Shown here: piece after piece, positions 8,028 through 23,000 of the stretch
Layout of the letters: each line of letters opens with the position of its first letter
Numbering within the stretch: position 1 is the stretch's first letter
NCBI GenBank assembly: GCA_041398845.1
Contig: JAWKTZ010000008.1
Span: 434,001 to 498,000, forward strand
Length of the DNA: 64,000 bases
Direction: 5' to 3'
DNA from: Fuerstiella sp041398845
Lineage (GTDB): Bacteria; Planctomycetota; Planctomycetia; Planctomycetales; Planctomycetaceae
Notes under the pieces: model-generated
The model's input: only the letters and a program-made list of their open reading frames with translations
Told to the model about the DNA's origin: nothing
The model's database searches: none
Made by a program: the position numbers and the translations under genes

Positions 8028-11000
8028 GCTTCTTCTCCCTGGTTCCGTAGTTGCCGCAGCGTTCGGGCAGCACGTGACAGGCTGGCCGATGGCTGAGGAC
8101 GTCGCAGATTGTTTCGAAAGGCAGCCAGGCGGCGCGAGGCCAGAATACCCAGCCCGATGGTGCCGGCCGCCGACAGATCAGCAGCCTGAGTGTCTTCGCT
8201 GGTTGTATCCGGACTGACCGACGAACTGCTGACGTCAGTGTACGGCGAAACCAGGTGGCTGGTGGGCATATTTGCAGAAACCGCATGAACGGAACCGACA
8301 TTGTCCAGCCGCGCCGCTGGACCGTCGGTGTCTGACGGCTCCGGTTCGGACTCGGGATCGGACAGCAGCGGTGCACGTTCGGGGTTCTCGATCACCTCCA
8401 GCTTCATGTCGTCAGGGTCATCGGGCAGGTCATTCGATATGACTCCCGGTAATCCGCCGGAGATTTCGAACTCCAGCACCGGACGTCGAATTGAACCGCT
8501 GCCGGTTTCGATTACCAGAATCACCTTGTAACCGGTGCCGTCCGGATACTTCTCCGGCTCTTCGCTGATGAGATCCTCAAGGTTTTCAACCGTATTGAAT
8601 TCTGACTGAGGAATTCGATCTTCGATCGTCTGTCGAGGATCGTCAGGATCAAACCAGTCCCGGACAACCTGAAAGTAGACTTCGGTGCCTTTGGCCGTAC
8701 TGAACGACGACACAGACTGAACCTGCTGAATAAACTGAGCGAAGATCGGCGTGGTGGGTTCCTGAACAAAGACCTGAGGAGCGACCAGTTCAGGAGGCAG
8801 AACCTTCGCAAAGAAGCCGACCGGGAATCCCGAAGGAATGACAAATTCCACTTCACCCGGCTCAAAAATCAGGTCTGCATCGTCCAGGTTTTCTGCCAGA
8901 GAAACTCGATACGGATTCTGACCGGTTGTCACATCGTCGGTGGCCGACACTCGGCCTCCGGCCACGACTTCGTCAACCAGCGTCACCGGCGGAACGTCGA
9001 CCGGCGTGTCCGGAAGAATGGCTCCGCGAACAGTGATCGATTCGTGATGGGCGACCGCGAAGTCCACGATGAAACGCGTGTTGTCAATGGCTTCCTGCAG
9101 GTTGACCAGTTCATCCAGAGTGTAGGTATGAGCCAGATCATACAGGGCGTTGCCGACATCCAGTCGCAGCAGTTGATAACGCTGAGACGTGATCAGTTCG
9201 TCGTCGTTGAGTTCACCAGCCTGAATTTCTGCTCGCTGCCCGTTTTCCGGATCACGCCAGTCGAAATCCAATCTCAGGTTTTCTTCGTTCAACTGCCCGA
9301 CCTGCAGCGTAAACGTCGCCAGAAATTCCTGCGGACGCGCAGAGACGAGCTGACCTTTGATGGGAGCATCATTGAAGAAGAACGCTGTGTTATCTCCGCC
9401 GGTGTCCGCCAGACCGGTCGGGCGGTACGTGAACTGTCGAGCCACGCCGTAGTCCGTGCTGATAGTGATATTCTCACCGAAGCTCACCTCACCGGTACCG
9501 TCTCCGGCAGACAGAGTAATTCGGTCACCGACTTCCAGCACGGCAAAGGCGGGATGAGTTGTGTCATTGGCGAAGTCGTGGACCAGAGTGCGGTCGAGAG
9601 TCAGAGTTCCTGATCCGGTGTCACGGGCCGTCACAACAAAGACTTCCTGGACAACCTGAGCCGTTGACAAGTCTGAGGGCGTTACGGTGGTGGCGAGTCG
9701 GATTGTGCTTCCCACAGCGAATCCACTGATGTCGTCGAGCACAATCTGGTTCGAGCCGGCCAGCGCACTGCCTCGCAGCGAAACCGGGCTGCCTTCACTG
9801 ATCAGAACAGTCGCACCGCTGGAGAATGTTCCTCTCATGGCGTGGTCCAGCGTGATGGTGTCGCCGCTGACATCTCTGATCAGAAACGTTTCAGGCGCAG
9901 AATCGCCATCCACAATCGTGACGATTCGCCCGGCGTTGCTGCTGCTGTCTGCGGACGCTCCGCCCGGATCAGTAAAGAACGTGGACAATGCGGGGAGGTT
10001 AATTGTGATGCTTGTGGGACTGTTAACGGACGTCAGCGCGAAAGATGTCTGAGCGGTGTCGGTGAATTCATTGAGCAGACGAATCGGTGTGAGTCCCGAC
10101 GTGATGCTGTCATTCAGCGTGATGGTTGCTCCACCGACACCGGTCACACTGAAGCGCTCGGACGAGATCTCGCCGCTGGCAGACCGGTACACCACGGTCA
10201 CCTGACTGCCGACACGGAATTGCTGAGCTTCCTCAGGGGTTGACACGTTGACGGAATTGCCGGAGCCACTCTGGATATCCGCAGACGGAGCATCATCGGT
10301 GGTGATGGTGACGCCGTCTGCCATCTTCACTTGCCCCGTCAGGTCGCCATGATCGGCCGTTCGGATCACAATCTGCTCATCGTCAGCAAATGTCAGATCG
10401 GCTCGGCCATCCAGATCTGTGGCTCGAATGTCCGCATTGACTTCGATGTGCCCGGACATTTCCAGTGTTTCCAGAAGAATGTCTCCGCTGCCCTTGATGA
10501 GCACGCCGTCGGTCCCGGAATTTGACCCGGAATTCACCGTGAGTGTTCCGGTCGACACAACGACTTCGATGGCTCCGCTGGTTGTCGTCAGGTCGCTCAG
10601 GCTGGCATTCATGACAGAGGTCAATGTACTGTCAAAGTTGACTTGCTGAACAGTGATATCTCCCGTCGCATCAATGGTCAGGCTGTTCTCTGCCAGCACA
10701 AAGATGCCGCTGAAACTCTGCGCCGCCAGAATATCGACCCGAAGATCGATGGCGTTGACATTCGCAGACGGTGGTCCGTCGTCCGGCAGACCAATGGTGC
10801 CCGAAAGGTCCAGATTACTGTCTGCTACCATTCGCAACGTGCCGGCCTGAATATTCAAAGCGGTGTCGTTGTTATCAAGAATGTCGATGCCCGCCGAGAT
10901 GCTGACGGCTCCTGTCCCGGCGCCGGTGTCGATCAGTCCGAGTCGAACGGTGCCGTCGCCGGCTTCGATTCGGGTTTCACCGTCCAGCGACCGAGTCAAC

Positions 11001-14000
11001 GTGCCGTTGGCCATCAGCACGTCGTTCTGTGCGTTTATATGAATCGTGCCTTCCGGGTCGGTAGCCTCCTGAGTTCCGTCAGTCAGGATATCTGCGTTCT
11101 GCACGACGTTGTTGCCAGCGACAACGCTGATGTGACCTCGACCTGGATTCAGGTCACCGTTCGTGGCAATCGTTCCGTCCCACGTTATCACGTCCGAGTT
11201 GATGGTGACATTGTTCGCGGCCTGCAGCAAAACACTTCCGGGGCTGTTTGCTCCATTCGGATCGACCGTCGAATGAGCTCGCACGCCAATGCCGTCCGTG
11301 TTGCCATCGTTCACGATAATTGAACCGCCGGATGTGAGCTTGATGGGACCGCTGTTGGTCGTTGTCAGATCGGCAAGACTCAAATCCGCTACCGGCGTCA
11401 GCGTGCTGTTGAAGTTAACCCTCTGAACGGTGATGTCACCGGTGCTGCCAATCGTGACGTCGGTGAGCTCCTGAACATAGATTCCTGTGGCACTCATGGC
11501 CGCCAGAGTCATCGCTTCCGTATCGATCCCCTGACCGCCCGGAGCCCCGATGCGACCGGTGTCGGCCACAATTCGCAGGCGATCGGTCTGAATATTCAGA
11601 TCCGTGAAATCGGTGTTCTGGTCCAGAACGTCCACGCCTGCCAGTACGCTGACGGCTCCTGTGCCGTTGCCGGTATCAACAAGTCCCAGCACAACGCTGC
11701 CGGCGATCGCGTTCACACGAATTTCGCCGTTCAGCGAACGAGTGACCGTGCCGTTGGCCATCACCACATCGTTCTGCGCCTGAACCAGAACCGTGCCTTC
11801 GGGAGCGGTGGTGTTCAGCGTTCCGTCAGTCAGGACATCTGCGTTTTGCATGACGTTGCCACCGGCAATCAAACTGACGTGACCTCGGCCGGAATTGATG
11901 TCAGCATTGATCGTGACGTCCGTCAAGGCCTGCAGGAGAATGCTGCCGGGACTGTTGGTGGTATTGGGATCGATGGTCGAATGAGCCTGAATTCCGAAAC
12001 CATCCACGTCGCCGTCATCGACGGTGATGAAACCGCCTGATGTCAGCTTGATCGGCCCGTTGTTTGTCGTCGTGAGATCGCTCAGACTGGCGTCGGTCGC
12101 CGGTGTCAATGTGTTATCGATATTGACCTGCCGAACGGTGATTGAGCCGGTGGCTCCCACCGTCAGTCCATCGGCCTCTGACAGATAAATTCCGTCGGCG
12201 CTTTGAGCTGCGAGCGTCATGACCTGAATGTCAATCGCATTGATGTTGGTGTCAGGGTTAACATTTGCGAGGTCGGCTGCCCCAATCTGTCCGCTCTGAT
12301 TCGCCGCGTTCGTCAGCGCGGCATCGGCAATCATTCGCAGCGTTGCGGTCTGAATATTGAGTTCACTCAGATCACCGGCGCCATCCAGAATGGAACGTTC
12401 TGCCAGCAGCGTCACAGCTCCGGCGGCAAAGTCTGCGTCCACGGTATCGAGTCGTCCCAGGACAATGTCCGATTCGTTGTCGGCTAAAATACGAATGACG
12501 CCGGAATGAGTCGTGACGGACGTGTCGTTCGCCATGATCACGCCGTCCAGCCCCACACCATCAGCGGTGCCATTGTTGGCGATGATCAACACACTCCCTG
12601 AATTCGGTCCGCTCGTCCCATCCGTCTGCACATCGGCGTTGAACAGAACATCGTCCACAGCCATCAACGTGATGTGGCCGGTGGTGCTGCGGATGTCGGC
12701 GTTGACGATGATGTCGGTGCCGGCCGCTTCGGTTTGAATCAGCACGTTGCCGGTTCCGTCGGCCACGATGGCGTTGCCGTCGGCCGGTGCGGTACCGTCG
12801 TTGAGCGTAATGGTGCCGGCGAGAGCTCGCAGCACGATGGACCCATTATTCGTGGTGACCAGGTCGCTTTGAATGGCGTCAATGATCGGCAGCACGCTGG
12901 CGTCGTTCTGCACTTTCTGAGTCGTGACGGTGACGTCGTCGACGATGATGCCGTTGGCTTCAATGACGTGAATGCCGCCACTGCCCGCTCGGGCGGTGAT
13001 GACGTTGACGCTGGTTTCGATGGCGTTGGTCGGCGTGCCGATGCCGATGGCCGCGTTCATCCGCAGTCCCAGAGCGGTCACGTCGATATCTGTGTCATCG
13101 GCGTCGGCATCGAGAATCGAACCCAAGGTGCTGACCAGGCTGACATTCGCATTGGTGGCCGTGATGTCGCCGACGGTGATGTCCTGATCAGCTTTGACTC
13201 GAATGCTGCCGTCGACCGTCTGCAGCGTGGCGGTCGGATGCATCGTGACAGCTCCGGTGCCGGCATCGAGCACAATTGAACCGCTGCCGGTGGTGACGAC
13301 ACCCACGTTCGCATTCAGAACGATGTTTTCGACAGCCATCAGCGTGATATGGCCGGTGGTGCTGCGGATGTCGGCATTCACGAGGATGTCGGTGCCGAGT
13401 GCTTCCGTCTGAATCAACACGTTGCCGGTTCCGTCGGCCACAACGGAATTGCCGTCAGCCGGAGCGGTGCCGTCGTTGAGAGTGATCGTGCCGGCGAGTG
13501 CTCGCAGCACGATGGACCCATTATTCGTGGTGACCAGATCGCTTTGAATGGCGTCGATGATCGGCAGCACGCTGGCGTCGTTCTGCACTTTCCGAGTTGT
13601 GACGGTGACGTCGTCGACGATGATGCCGTTGGCTTCAATGACGTGAATGCCGCCACTGCCAGCTCGGGCAGTGATGACGTTCACGCTGGTTTCGATGGCG
13701 TTGGTCGGCGTGCCGATGCCGATGGCCGCGTTCATTCGCAGACCCAACGCGGTGATGTCGATGTCTGTGTCGTCCGGGTCGGCGTCGAGAATCGAACCCA
13801 ACACGCTGACCAGACTCACGTTGCCATTGGTGGCCGTGATGTCGCCGACGGTGATGTCCTGATCGGCTTTGACTCGAATGCTGCCATCCACGGTCTGCAG
13901 CGTGGCGGTGGCATCCATGGTGACAGCTCCGGTGCCGGCATCGAGCACGATCGAACCCGCGCCGGTGGTGACCACATCCACGTTCGCATTCAGAACGATG

Positions 14001-17000
14001 TTTTCAACAGCCATGAGCGTGATGTGCCCGGTGGTGCTGCGGATGTCGGCGTTGACGAGGATGTCGGTGCCGGCCGCTTCCGTCTGAATCAGCACGTTGC
14101 CGGTGCCGTCAGCGACGACCGCGTTGCCGTCGGCCGGTGCGGTGCCGTCGTTGAGCGTGATCGTGCCGGCCAGAGCTCGCAGCACGATCGAACCGTTGTT
14201 CGTCGTCACCAGATCGCTTTGAATGGCGTCGATGATCGGCAGCACGCTGGCGTCGTTCTGCACTTTCTGAGTTGTGACGGTGACGTCATCGACGATCACT
14301 CCGTTGGCTTCGATGATGTTGATGCCGCCACTGCCAGCTCGGGCGGTGATGACGTTGACGCTGGTTTCGATGGCGTTGGTCGGCGTGCCGATGCCGATGG
14401 CCGCGTTCATCCGCAGACCCAACGCGGTGACGTCCAGATCGCTGTCGTCGGGGTCGGCATCGAGAATGGAACCCAACACGCTGACCAGACTCACGTTGCC
14501 ATTGGTGGCCGTGATGTCGCCGACCGTGATGTCCTGATCGGCTTTGACGCGAATGCTGCCGTCGACCGTCTGCAGCGTGGCCGTGGCATCCATGGTGACA
14601 GCTCCGGTGCCGGCATCGAGCACAATTGAACCGGCTCCGGTGGTGACGACATCCACGTTGGCATTCAGAACGATGTTCTGTACGGCCATCAACGTGATGT
14701 GCCCGGTGGTGCTGCGGATGTCGGCGTTGACGAGGATGTCGGTACCGAGTGCTTCCGTCTGAATCAGCACGTTGCCCGTGCCGTCAGCGATGACCGCGTT
14801 GCCGTCGGCCGGAGCGGTGCCGTCGTTGAGCGTGATGGTTCCGGCGAGTGCTCGCAGCACGATGGACCCATTGTTCGTGGTGACCAGATCGCTCTGAATG
14901 GCGTCGATGATCGGCAGCTCGCTGGCGTCGTTCTGCACTTTCTGAGTTGTGACGGTGACGTCGTCGACGATGATGCCGTTGGCTTCGATGACGTGAATGC
15001 CGCCACTTCCGGCTCGGGCGGTGATGACGTTCACGCTGGTTTCGATGGCGTTGGTCGGCGTGCCGATGCCGATGGCCGCGTTCATCCGCAGACCCGATGC
15101 GGTGATGTCCAGATCGCTGTCGTCAGGGTCGGCGTCGAGAATGGAACCAAGAATGCTGACAAGACTCACGTTGCCATTGGTGGCCGTGATGTCGCCGACC
15201 GTGATGTCCTGATCGGCCTTGACTCGAATGCTGCCGTCGACCGTCTGCAGCGTGGCCGTGGCATCCATCGTGACAGCTCCGGTGCCGGCATCCAGGACGA
15301 TTGAACCAGCTCCGGCCGTGACGACATCGACGTTGGCGTTGAGCAGAATGTTCTGCACGGCCATGAGCGTGATGTGGCCGGTGGTGCTGCGGATGTCGGC
15401 GTTGACGATGATGTCGGTGCCGGCCGCTTCGGTTTGAATCAGCACGTTGCCGGTTCCGTCGGCCACGATGGCGTTGCCGTCGGCCGGTGCGGTACCGTCG
15501 TTGAGCGTAATGGTGCCGGCGAGAGCTCGCAGCACGATGGACCCATTATTCGTGGTGACCAGGTCGCTTTGAATGGCGTCAATGATCGGCAGCACGCTGG
15601 CGTCGTTCTGCACTTTCTGAGTCGTGACGGTGACGTCGTCGACGATGATGCCGTTGGCTTCAATGACGTGAATGCCGCCACTGCCCGCTCGGGCGGTGAT
15701 GACGTTGACGCTGGTTTCGATGGCGTTGGTCGGCGTGCCGATGCCGATGGCCGCGTTCATCCGCAGTCCCAGAGCGGTCACGTCGATATCTGTGTCATCG
15801 GCGTCGGCATCGAGAATCGAACCCAAGGTGCTGACCAGGCTGACATTCGCATTGGTGGCCGTGATGTCGCCGACGGTGATGTCCTGATCAGCTTTGACTC
15901 GAATGCTGCCGTCGACCGTCTGCAGCGTGGCGGTCGGATGCATCGTGACAGCTCCGGTGCCGGCATCGAGCACAATTGAACCGCTGCCGGTGGTGACGAC
16001 ACCCACGTTCGCATTCAGAACGATGTTTTCGACAGCCATCAGCGTGATATGGCCGGTGGTGCTGCGGATGTCGGCATTCACGAGGATGTCGGTGCCGAGT
16101 GCTTCCGTCTGAATCAACACGTTGCCGGTTCCGTCGGCCACAACGGAATTGCCGTCAGCCGGAGCGGTGCCGTCGTTGAGAGTGATCGTGCCGGCGAGTG
16201 CTCGCAGCACGATGGACCCATTATTCGTGGTGACCAGATCGCTTTGAATGGCGTCGATGATCGGCAGCACGCTGGCGTCGTTCTGCACTTTCCGAGTTGT
16301 GACGGTGACGTCGTCGACGATGATGCCGTTGGCTTCAATGACGTGAATGCCGCCACTGCCAGCTCGGGCAGTGATGACGTTCACGCTGGTTTCGATGGCG
16401 TTGGTCGGCGTGCCGATGCCGATGGCCGCGTTCATTCGCAGACCCAACGCGGTGATGTCGATGTCTGTGTCGTCCGGGTCGGCGTCGAGAATCGAACCCA
16501 ACACGCTGACCAGACTCACGTTGCCATTGGTGGCCGTGATGTCGCCGACGGTGATGTCCTGATCGGCTTTGACTCGAATGCTGCCATCCACGGTCTGCAG
16601 CGTGGCGGTGGCATCCATGGTGACAGCTCCGGTGCCGGCATCGAGCACGATCGAACCCGCGCCGGTGGTGACCACATCCACGTTCGCATTCAGAACGATG
16701 TTTTCAACAGCCATGAGCGTGATGTGCCCGGTGGTGCTGCGGATGTCGGCGTTGACGAGGATGTCGGTGCCGGCCGCTTCCGTCTGAATCAGCACGTTGC
16801 CGGTGCCGTCAGCGACGACCGCGTTGCCGTCGGCCGGTGCGGTGCCGTCGTTGAGCGTGATCGTGCCGGCCAGAGCTCGCAGCACGATCGAACCGTTGTT
16901 CGTCGTCACCAGATCGCTTTGAATGGCGTCGATGATCGGCAGCACGCTGGCGTCGTTCTGCACTTTCTGAGTTGTGACGGTGACGTCATCGACGATCACT

Positions 17001-20000
17001 CCGTTGGCTTCGATGATGTTGATGCCGCCACTGCCAGCTCGGGCGGTGATGACGTTGACGCTGGTTTCGATGGCGTTGGTCGGCGTGCCGATGCCGATGG
17101 CCGCGTTCATCCGCAGACCCAACGCGGTGACGTCCAGATCGCTGTCGTCGGGGTCGGCATCGAGAATGGAACCCAACACGCTGACCAGACTCACGTTGCC
17201 ATTGGTGGCCGTGATGTCGCCGACCGTGATGTCCTGATCGGCTTTGACGCGAATGCTGCCGTCGACCGTCTGCAGCGTGGCCGTGGCATCCATGGTGACA
17301 GCTCCGGTGCCGGCATCGAGCACAATTGAACCGGCTCCGGTGGTGACGACATCCACGTTGGCATTCAGAACGATGTTCTGTACGGCCATCAACGTGATGT
17401 GCCCGGTGGTGCTGCGGATGTCGGCGTTGACGAGGATGTCGGTACCGAGTGCTTCCGTCTGAATCAGCACGTTGCCCGTGCCGTCAGCGATGACCGCGTT
17501 GCCGTCGGCCGGAGCGGTGCCGTCGTTGAGCGTGATGGTTCCGGCGAGTGCTCGCAGCACGATGGACCCATTGTTCGTGGTGACCAGATCGCTCTGAATG
17601 GCGTCGATGATCGGCAGCTCGCTGGCGTCGTTCTGCACTTTCTGAGTTGTGACGGTGACGTCGTCGACGATGATGCCGTTGGCTTCGATGACGTGAATGC
17701 CGCCACTTCCGGCTCGGGCGGTGATGACGTTCACGCTGGTTTCGATGGCGTTGGTCGGCGTGCCGATGCCGATGGCCGCGTTCATCCGCAGACCCGATGC
17801 GGTGATGTCCAGATCGCTGTCGTCAGGGTCGGCGTCGAGAATGGAACCAAGAATGCTGACAAGACTCACGTTGCCATTGGTGGCCGTGATGTCGCCGACC
17901 GTGATGTCCTGATCGGCCTTGACTCGAATGCTGCCGTCGACCGTCTGCAGCGTGGCCGTGGCATCCATCGTGACAGCTCCGGTGCCGGCATCCAGGACGA
18001 TTGAACCAGCTCCGGCCGTGACGACATCGACGTTGGCGTTGAGCAGAATGTTCTGCACGGCCATGAGCGTGATGTGGCCGGTGGTGCTGCGGATGTCGGC
18101 GTTGACGATGATGTCGGTGCCGGCCGCTTCGGTTTGAATCAGCACGTTGCCGGTTCCGTCGGCCACGATGGCGTTGCCGTCGGCCGGTGCGGTACCGTCG
18201 TTGAGCGTAATGGTGCCGGCGAGAGCTCGCAGCACGATGGACCCATTATTCGTGGTGACCAGGTCGCTTTGAATGGCGTCAATGATCGGCAGCACGCTGG
18301 CGTCGTTCTGCACTTTCTGAGTCGTGACGGTGACGTCGTCGACGATGATGCCGTTGGCTTCAATGACGTGAATGCCGCCACTGCCCGCTCGGGCGGTGAT
18401 GACGTTGACGCTGGTTTCGATGGCGTTGGTCGGCGTGCCGATGCCGATGGCCGCGTTCATCCGCAGTCCCAGAGCGGTCACGTCGATATCTGTGTCATCG
18501 GCGTCGGCATCGAGAATCGAACCCAAGGTGCTGACCAGGCTGACATTCGCATTGGTGGCCGTGATGTCGCCGACGGTGATGTCCTGATCAGCTTTGACTC
18601 GAATGCTGCCGTCGACCGTCTGCAGCGTGGCGGTCGGATGCATCGTGACAGCTCCGGTGCCGGCATCGAGCACAATTGAACCGCTGCCGGTGGTGACGAC
18701 ACCCACGTTCGCATTCAGAACGATGTTTTCGACAGCCATCAGCGTGATATGGCCGGTGGTGCTGCGGATGTCGGCATTCACGAGGATGTCGGTGCCGAGT
18801 GCTTCCGTCTGAATCAACACGTTGCCGGTTCCGTCGGCCACAACGGAATTGCCGTCAGCCGGAGCGGTGCCGTCGTTGAGAGTGATCGTGCCGGCGAGTG
18901 CTCGCAGCACGATGGACCCATTATTCGTGGTGACCAGATCGCTTTGAATGGCGTCGATGATCGGCAGCACGCTGGCGTCGTTCTGCACTTTCCGAGTTGT
19001 GACGGTGACGTCGTCGACGATGATGCCGTTGGCTTCAATGACGTGAATGCCGCCACTGCCAGCTCGGGCAGTGATGACGTTCACGCTGGTTTCGATGGCG
19101 TTGGTCGGCGTGCCGATGCCGATGGCCGCGTTCATTCGCAGACCCAACGCGGTGATGTCGATGTCTGTGTCGTCCGGGTCGGCGTCGAGAATCGAACCCA
19201 ACACGCTGACCAGACTCACGTTGCCATTGGTGGCCGTGATGTCGCCGACGGTGATGTCCTGATCGGCTTTGACTCGAATGCTGCCATCCACGGTCTGCAG
19301 CGTGGCGGTGGCATCCATGGTGACAGCTCCGGTGCCGGCATCGAGCACGATCGAACCCGCGCCGGTGGTGACCACATCCACGTTCGCATTCAGAACGATG
19401 TTTTCAACAGCCATGAGCGTGATGTGCCCGGTGGTGCTGCGGATGTCGGCGTTGACGAGGATGTCGGTGCCGGCCGCTTCCGTCTGAATCAGCACGTTGC
19501 CGGTGCCGTCAGCGACGACCGCGTTGCCGTCGGCCGGTGCGGTGCCGTCGTTGAGCGTGATCGTGCCGGCCAGAGCTCGCAGCACGATCGAACCGTTGTT
19601 CGTCGTCACCAGATCGCTTTGAATGGCGTCGATGATCGGCAGCACGCTGGCGTCGTTCTGCACTTTCTGAGTTGTGACGGTGACGTCATCGACGATCACT
19701 CCGTTGGCTTCGATGATGTTGATGCCGCCACTGCCAGCTCGGGCGGTGATGACGTTGACGCTGGTTTCGATGGCGTTGGTCGGCGTGCCGATGCCGATGG
19801 CCGCGTTCATCCGCAGACCCAACGCGGTGACGTCCAGATCGCTGTCGTCGGGGTCGGCATCGAGAATGGAACCCAACACGCTGACCAGACTCACGTTGCC
19901 ATTGGTGGCCGTGATGTCGCCGACCGTGATGTCCTGATCGGCTTTGACGCGAATGCTGCCGTCGACCGTCTGCAGCGTGGCCGTGGCATCCATGGTGACA

Positions 20001-23000
20001 GCTCCGGTGCCGGCATCGAGCACAATTGAACCGGCTCCGGTGGTGACGACATCCACGTTGGCATTCAGAACGATGTTCTGTACGGCCATCAACGTGATGT
20101 GCCCGGTGGTGCTGCGGATGTCGGCGTTGACGAGGATGTCGGTACCGAGTGCTTCCGTCTGAATCAGCACGTTGCCCGTGCCGTCAGCGATGACCGCGTT
20201 GCCGTCGGCCGGAGCGGTGCCGTCGTTGAGCGTGATGGTTCCGGCGAGTGCTCGCAGCACGATGGACCCATTGTTCGTGGTGACCAGATCGCTCTGAATG
20301 GCGTCGATGATCGGCAGCTCGCTGGCGTCGTTCTGCACTTTCTGAGTTGTGACGGTGACGTCGTCGACGATGATGCCGTTGGCTTCGATGACGTGAATGC
20401 CGCCACTTCCGGCTCGGGCGGTGATGACGTTCACGCTGGTTTCGATGGCGTTGGTCGGCGTGCCGATGCCGATGGCCGCGTTCATCCGCAGACCCGATGC
20501 GGTGATGTCCAGATCGCTGTCGTCAGGGTCGGCGTCGAGAATGGAACCAAGAATGCTGACAAGACTCACGTTGCCATTGGTGGCCGTGATGTCGCCGACC
20601 GTGATGTCCTGATCGGCCTTGACTCGAATGCTGCCGTCGACCGTCTGCAGCGTGGCCGTGGCATCCATCGTGACAGCTCCGGTGCCGGCATCCAGGACGA
20701 TTGAACCAGCTCCGGCCGTGACGACATCGACGTTGGCGTTGAGCAGAATGTTCTGCACGGCCATGAGCGTGATGTGGCCGGTGGTGCTGCGGATGTCGGC
20801 GTTGACGATGATGTCGGTGCCGGCCGCTTCGGTTTGAATCAGCACGTTGCCGGTTCCGTCGGCCACGATGGCGTTGCCGTCGGCCGGTGCGGTACCGTCG
20901 TTGAGCGTAATGGTGCCGGCGAGAGCTCGCAGCACGATGGACCCATTATTCGTGGTGACCAGGTCGCTTTGAATGGCGTCAATGATCGGCAGCACGCTGG
21001 CGTCGTTCTGCACTTTCTGAGTCGTGACGGTGACGTCGTCGACGATGATGCCGTTGGCTTCAATGACGTGAATGCCGCCACTGCCCGCTCGGGCGGTGAT
21101 GACGTTGACGCTGGTTTCGATGGCGTTGGTCGGCGTGCCGATGCCGATGGCCGCGTTCATCCGCAGACCCAACGCGGTGATGTCGATGTCTGTGTCGTCA
21201 GGGTCGGCATCGAGAATGGAACCAAGAATGCTGACAAGACTCACGTTGGCGTTGGTGGCAGTGATGTCGCCGACGGTGATGTCCTGATCGGCCTTGACTC
21301 GAATGCTGCCGTCGACCGTCTGCAGCGTGGCCGTGGCATCCATGGTGACGGCTCCGGTGCCGGCATCGAGCACGATCGAACCGGCTCCGGCAGTGACGAC
21401 ATCGACGTTGGCGTTGAGCAGAATGTTCTGCACGGCCATGAGCGTGATGTGGCCGGTGGTGCTGCGGATGTCGGCGTCGACGATGATGTCGGTGCCGAGT
21501 GCTTCGGTTTGAACCAGGACGTTGCCGGTTCCGTCGGCCACGATGGCGTTGCCGTCGGCCGGTGCGGTGCCGTCGTTGAGCGTGATGGTTCCGGCGACAG
21601 CACGCAGCACGATCGAACCGTTGTTCGTGGTGACCAGATCGCTGAGATTCGTATCCGTGACGGTTGTCAGCGTACTATTGAAGTGAACCTGCTGAACGGA
21701 GAGATCACCGGTGTTGTCGATCACGACGCCATTGAGTTCCCGGATATTCATCCCGGTGGCACTCCTCGCGGCCAGAATGTTGACGTTGGTTGTCACTTCC
21801 GGAGAACCAAAGGTGCCGATGCTGCCTGTGCCGTCTCCGGCGGCGGCGGTGTCGTGACTCCCGTCGGCATTGACAATCGCATCGGCCCAGATTCGCAGAG
21901 TGGTTGCCTGCACGTTGGTGCTGCCGGCGTTGGCGTCGAGAACCGAACCTTCGGCGACAATTGACACGTTGCCGCCATTGGCATTCAGAGAACTGAGCAG
22001 AACGTCGCCGGAATTATCGGCAGCCAGTCGCATATTGCCGCCTGCGGTTGTCACCGTGGTGCCGAGCTGCATGTCGATGCCGCTGATGCCGTCGACAAAT
22101 TGGTTGGAAGCCAGCATCCAGATCGTTCCGGCGGCGCCTGTGCTGACGTTGGCGTTCAGGTCGATGTCGTCGGCGGCGGTCAGTGAAATATGACCGCTGG
22201 CACTTGTCAGATTGGCGTCAACAACAATGTCGCTTCGGGTGTCTCGGCTTTCCAGCAGGAGATCACCGGCCGCCGTTGTCAACGTGACCGCGGAGTGAAC
22301 ATGGATACCGGCGTTGGTGGTGGCCGCCACCTGCGATCCGGAACCGGACAGCAGAACAGCCGCGGCGTCGACGGTGGTACCGGTGGATACGATGGTCGAT
22401 CCGGCCTGAAGATCGATGCCGATATTGTCGGTTCCGATCCCGGATCCGGCATCGCCTGTCACGGCGATGTCGCCATCTACGGCTGTGATGGTCTGACTGG
22501 TGCCCATCATCAGGAGACCGGCCTGTCCTGCGGCACCGGTTCCCCCGGTCGCGTTAATGGTGATCGCTGCGGCAGAACCGTCAGTCGCGATTGTTCCGGT
22601 ACTGCGAATGGTGGCCGAGCCGGTTCCGTTCATCAGGACGCCAACACCGCTGCCACCGGTTCCGACGAATCCGGCCGTCCCGTCCAGTTGGATGCTGCCG
22701 GTCACCGATTCGACGACGGTGCCGATTCCTGCGATCGTTGTGTCCAGAATTCGAATTCCGTCAACTCCGGCGGCGCCCTCACCGCCCAATCCCGTGATCT
22801 GCACGGTCGCCAGTCCTGTGGATCGCACCACGGCGTCGGAATCGAGTACAACTCCGGCATTGTTTCCGGCCGTTCCGGTGCCACCGGTTCCATTCAGAGT
22901 GATGAAGCCATCAACAGACGTGACGGCAGCATTATCCACAAGAACGCCGTGATGACCTCCACCGGATCCCGTTCCGCCGGTTCCCGTGACAGTCACGTTG

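Noticed and set aside
12674..21964. Long plus-strand open frames (201, 396 and 426 codons) opposite the giant gene
   Set aside because: They recur with the 675-bp unit and encode Gly/Asp/His/Val-rich sequence with no family likeness. They are by-products of the coding bias of the minus-strand repeat gene.
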